A stretch of 64,000 nucleotides of DNA from Anaerosoma tenue (GTDB lineage Bacteria > Actinomycetota > Coriobacteriia > Anaerosomatales > Anaerosomataceae), in assembly GCF_023161965.1 (NCBI RefSeq), contig NZ_JALNTY010000003.1:291271-355270 (forward strand), in the 5' to 3' direction. Every line of letters starts with the position of its first letter. Within the stretch, counting starts at the first letter, position 1. Shown one piece after another: positions 61,816 through 64,000 of this stretch. The translations under genes were made by a program, and so were the position numbers. Under the pieces are notes generated by a model, which made no database searches, was not told where the DNA came from, and was given only the letters and a program-made list of their open reading frames with translations.

Positions 61816-62340
61816 CTACAGCCTGCGGCTGTCGTAGGCCCAGTTCATCAGGGCCTGCCGCTGCTTCGGCCGACACGTGTCGTCGCCGGGCAGGCAGTTG
61901 GCCCGCACCTGTCCTGCGTGACGGCGGAACGCCCGCCACCGCCCGATCTGACGATCGTCCTCACCGGGCAACCGGCGACCCATCCAGTAGCGGCAGTACC
62001 ACTGGAACCAGCCCCGCGGGTCGTCGGGGTGGATCCATCCGCGCCGGCGCCACTCGGCAAGCGGCAGACTGGCGTTCACGCCGAAGTAGTTGAGCTCCGG
62101 CACGTGCCGCTCATGACAGAGCCTCGCATCGGCGAACCATGAGTCGGGGAACTCGTCCCGGCAGTCGGTGAGATACTTGCCGCCGAACACGCCGAGGCGC
62201 AGCATCTCCTCGGGTGTGAGCTCCGGCTCGAAGCGCGGATCGAACCCGCTGCCCTGCGGTTCGATGAGCAGGTACTCGTACCCCTGCTGCATGAGGTCGT
62301 TCACCACCACGCGCTTGGGGCGCTTCCCGTCATCGTGCAT
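61816..62340 (-). CDS. Conserved hypothetical protein, 174 aa
   Basis: A 174-residue aromatic- and Arg-rich protein. It has no named domain I can recall, but it contains many conserved-looking Trp and Cys residues (SWFADARLCHERHVPELNYFGVNASLPLAEWRRRGWIHPDDPRGWFQWYCRYWMGRR in outline). A GAGGAGGACGC ribosome site precedes ATG 62340. Similar proteins occur as single-domain proteins in many bacteria. The function is unknown. Confidence 0.75.
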   Translation of the reverse strand: MHDDGKRPKRVVVNDLMQQGYEYLLIEPQGSGFDPRFEPELTPEEMLRLGVFGGKYLTDCRDEFPDSWFADARLCHERHVPELNYFGVNASLPLAEWRRRGWIHPDDPRGWFQWYCRYWMGRRLPGEDDRQIGRWRAFRRHAGQVRANCLPGDDTCRPKQRQALMNWAYDSRRL

Positions 62341-62400
62341 GCGTCCTCCTCGTCTCCGCGCGCTGCGTGCGGAGACTCCCGGCATGTGTCCGCCGCCCTG

Positions 62401-63024
62401 TCACGGCGCGATCACCTCGGCGAGGGCCTTGCCGGCCTCCTCCGCGGCGCTGAGTACCGCATCCAGACGTGAGACCGCTCCTTTGTCGAACACGCCGGGC
62501 ACGAGCAGGTCGTCCATCACCTCGTAACCCAGCGCCTCGAGAGGTCTGCGCATCGCCTCAAGGGTGAACCCGGCGTCGCTGAGATTCCGCTGTTCCGCCG
62601 CCGCGACCACGAGCGCCGCACGCCCCTGGCCTGACAGCCGGCTGCGCCAGGGGCCGGGCCTCGGGTACTCGAAGTCGTAGAAGCAGTAGAGGCGGTCGAT
62701 GAACGCCTTCATCCATGCGGTCACGTTGTAGTTGTGCACGGGAGAGACCAGGACGAGGCCCCGGGCCCGGGCGATCGCGTCGTAGAGGGAGGTCATCCCG
62801 TCGTCGAACCTGGAGCACCGGCGGTCCTTCCGGCACGCCTCGCAGCCCACGCACGAGCTGTACTCGAGCTCTCGCAGCCTGACCGTCTCGGCTGCGAGCG
62901 ATGCGCTCTCGATGCCGGCAGCGATGCGCCCGGTGAGCACATCCGAGTTCCCACCGGCGCGGGGGCTCCCGTTGATCAGCAGCACCCGGGGGGTCACGGT
63001 GTCTGGTCGGGTATCGGGTTGCAT
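62401..63024 (-). CDS. NADPH-dependent FMN reductase / iron-sulfur flavoprotein-like
   Basis: A 207-residue flavodoxin-fold protein with FMN-binding LLINGSPRAGGNSDVLTGRI and SPVHNYNVTAWMKAFIDRLY. The insert SSCVGCEACRKDRRCSRFDD has four Cys in compact spacing, which is typical of iron-sulfur flavoproteins of anaerobes, so a [4Fe-4S] cluster is possible. ATG 63024 is the likely start. Confidence 0.88.
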   Translation of the reverse strand: MQPDTRPDTVTPRVLLINGSPRAGGNSDVLTGRIAAGIESASLAAETVRLRELEYSSCVGCEACRKDRRCSRFDDGMTSLYDAIARARGLVLVSPVHNYNVTAWMKAFIDRLYCFYDFEYPRPGPWRSRLSGQGRAALVVAAAEQRNLSDAGFTLEAMRRPLEALGYEVMDDLLVPGVFDKGAVSRLDAVLSAAEEAGKALAEVIAP

Positions 63025-63069
63025 CGTCCTCCGATCCGCTGGCTCCTGCCACAAGAGACGCGCCTGGCG

Positions 63070-63831
63070 TCATCGCCTCCGTGCGATGTAGAAACCGTAG
63101 CTGAACCAGTCCTGGTAGCGCCTGTACAGGTCGGCCTCCTCGCGCTCGAGCCGAGCGACCTCCGCGGCGTCCGGCTCGCCCTGGTGACGCTCAAGGAACG
63201 CCGGTATCCGTTCCCCGGTCGGCCGGTAGTAAGCGTCGGTCCAGGCCGCCGGCGGCAGTACCGTGTATCCGAAAAGGTCGTAGCCTTCCCGTTCCAGGAT
63301 GGCGATCTTCTCGGAAGCCGTCCCGATCTCAGGATACTCCGACTCCCAGTGCCGACGGACCTCGTCCGGGGGATCGGGGCACAGCCAGGTGATCTCCGAG
63401 ACAGCCAGCATCCCGCCGGGCCTCAGGAAGCGCCGCCAGGCAGCGACGCCCTCACGGAAACCCATGTTATAGATGGCGCCCTCGGACCAGATGAGGTCGA
63501 ACTCCTCGACCCGGAACGAGAGCGATTCCATCGATCCCGCCAGGGTCTCGATCCGTTCGAGACACCCCGCGTCCCGCGCCCGGTCGGCCAGGATCTCGAG
63601 GAACTCCGGGAACAGATCGACAGCCGTGATCCGGGCGTTGGGGAGCCCGCGCGCCAGCACCAGCGTTGAAGCGCCCGTGCCGCAGCCGATATCGGCGACA
63701 TCAAGCGCGGCATCACGGTCGATCCGGGTCAGTTCGAGCGCGCGCAGGGTCTCGGCATCGCTCCCCGGCCCCTGACGCGGTCCGTCCCGGTGGAGGTCCA
63801 CCAGGAGTGCGAACATCGTCTGCTCATCCAT
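63070..63831 (-). CDS. Class I SAM-dependent methyltransferase
   Basis: A 253-residue methyltransferase with motif I VADIGCGTGASTLVLARG, acidic motif VDLFPEFLE and post-motif WSEGAIYNMGFREGVAAWRRFLRPGGMLAVSE. The substrate is unknown. GGGGAGGTGC precedes ATG 63831; the longer frame overlaps the adjacent gene. Confidence 0.9.
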   Translation of the reverse strand: MDEQTMFALLVDLHRDGPRQGPGSDAETLRALELTRIDRDAALDVADIGCGTGASTLVLARGLPNARITAVDLFPEFLEILADRARDAGCLERIETLAGSMESLSFRVEEFDLIWSEGAIYNMGFREGVAAWRRFLRPGGMLAVSEITWLCPDPPDEVRRHWESEYPEIGTASEKIAILEREGYDLFGYTVLPPAAWTDAYYRPTGERIPAFLERHQGEPDAAEVARLEREEADLYRRYQDWFSYGFYIARRR

Positions 63832-63856
63832 CGCGTGCACCTCCCCATGTGTGACG

Positions 63857-64000
63857 TCAGCCGGCGCTCCCGGCGGAGAACGCATCAGCAGCAAGCTTGG
63901 TTGCGAGGCCGGCCACATCGTCTGGCCAGCCCTCCACGTGAGACCTGAACCCGCGCTCATCGCCCGCGAACAACGAGCGGCACGCCTCCTCGAAGCCGGG
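63857..64000 (-). CDS. DUF2239-like protein, C-terminal fragment
   Basis: The last 47 codons of a gene truncated by the right window edge. The residues PGFEEACRSLFAGDERGFRS and VEGWPDDVAGLATKLA resemble the C-terminal end of DUF2239 proteins. Function is unknown. It is 26 bases upstream of the methyltransferase start on the same strand. Confidence 0.6.
   Translation of the reverse strand, partial: PGFEEACRSLFAGDERGFRSHVEGWPDDVAGLATKLAADAFSAGSAG

Overview
This 64-kb window is a gene-dense, high-G+C bacterial chromosome segment. Gene content suggests an anaerobic, Gram-positive-type actinobacterium; my best guess is the Coriobacteriia / OPB41 (Anaerosomatales) neighbourhood. This is inferred from the clpC-radA-disA-yacL-ispD/F-cysE-cysS-rlmB order shared with Gram-positives, Rex, archaeal-type PEP carboxylase, a 24-haem cytochrome, tungsten/molybdenum cofactor genes and a probable selenoprotein. 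No rRNA, insertion sequence, phage, CRISPR array or plasmid function was seen. No stretch longer than about 300 bases lacks a gene.

Layout. (1) 1-12.4 kb, minus strand: housekeeping block (rlmB fragment, cysS, cysE, ispDF fusion, yacL-like PIN-TRAM, disA, radA, clpC, lysS, greA, tatA). (2) 12.5-18.9 kb: rex with a candidate Rex operator, site-2 protease, MTA phosphorylase, YhaM-type exonuclease, SAM hydrolase, a lipoprotein, a DUF2085 protein and tRNA-Pro(CGG). (3) 19-23.1 kb: 24-haem cytochrome c, RidA protein, sensorless chemoreceptor. (4) 23.2-23.8 kb, plus strand: a two-gene operon of an odd ferredoxin and a thioredoxin-fold protein with an in-frame TGA read as selenocysteine, behind a CsoR/CstR-like operator. 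(5) 23.9-28.4 kb: membrane proteins, VanZ, PilT, MFS exporter. (6) 28.5-39.7 kb, minus strand: NlpC/P60 hydrolase, peptidoglycan-binding protein, diguanylate cyclase and a full chemotaxis set (cheD, cheC, cheA, cheB, cheY, cheW, MCP, cheR) with no flagellar genes in view. (7) 39.8-40.8 kb: L,D-transpeptidase.

(8) 40.8-50.9 kb, minus strand: a roughly 10-kb operon for tungstate/molybdate uptake and pterin cofactor synthesis. Transcription order is tupA, tupB, tupC, mobA-fdhD, moeA, a small Cys protein, mobB, moaA, moaC, a MOSC protein, mogA, then a cysteine-desulfurase-like enzyme. A molybdenum/tungsten-cofactor riboswitch precedes tupA and contains its ribosome-binding site. (9) 50.9-54.9 kb: a LysR regulator divergent from a Fur-family regulator and a CbiM-CbiQ-CbiO metal importer, with a 15+3+15 perfect palindrome in between. 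(10) 55-64 kb: archaeal-type PEP carboxylase, HD hydrolase, flavodoxin, ASCH-GNAT fusion, molbindin next to a MOT1-type permease, TrmO-like protein, DinB protein, FMN reductase, methyltransferase and a truncated DUF2239-like gene.

The most unusual content is the candidate selenoprotein operon. The coordinated metal-cofactor systems (W/Mo uptake and cofactor operon, second Mo permease with molbindin, ECF Ni/Co-type importer with metalloregulator) fit an anaerobe relying on W/Mo, Ni/Co and Se enzymes.
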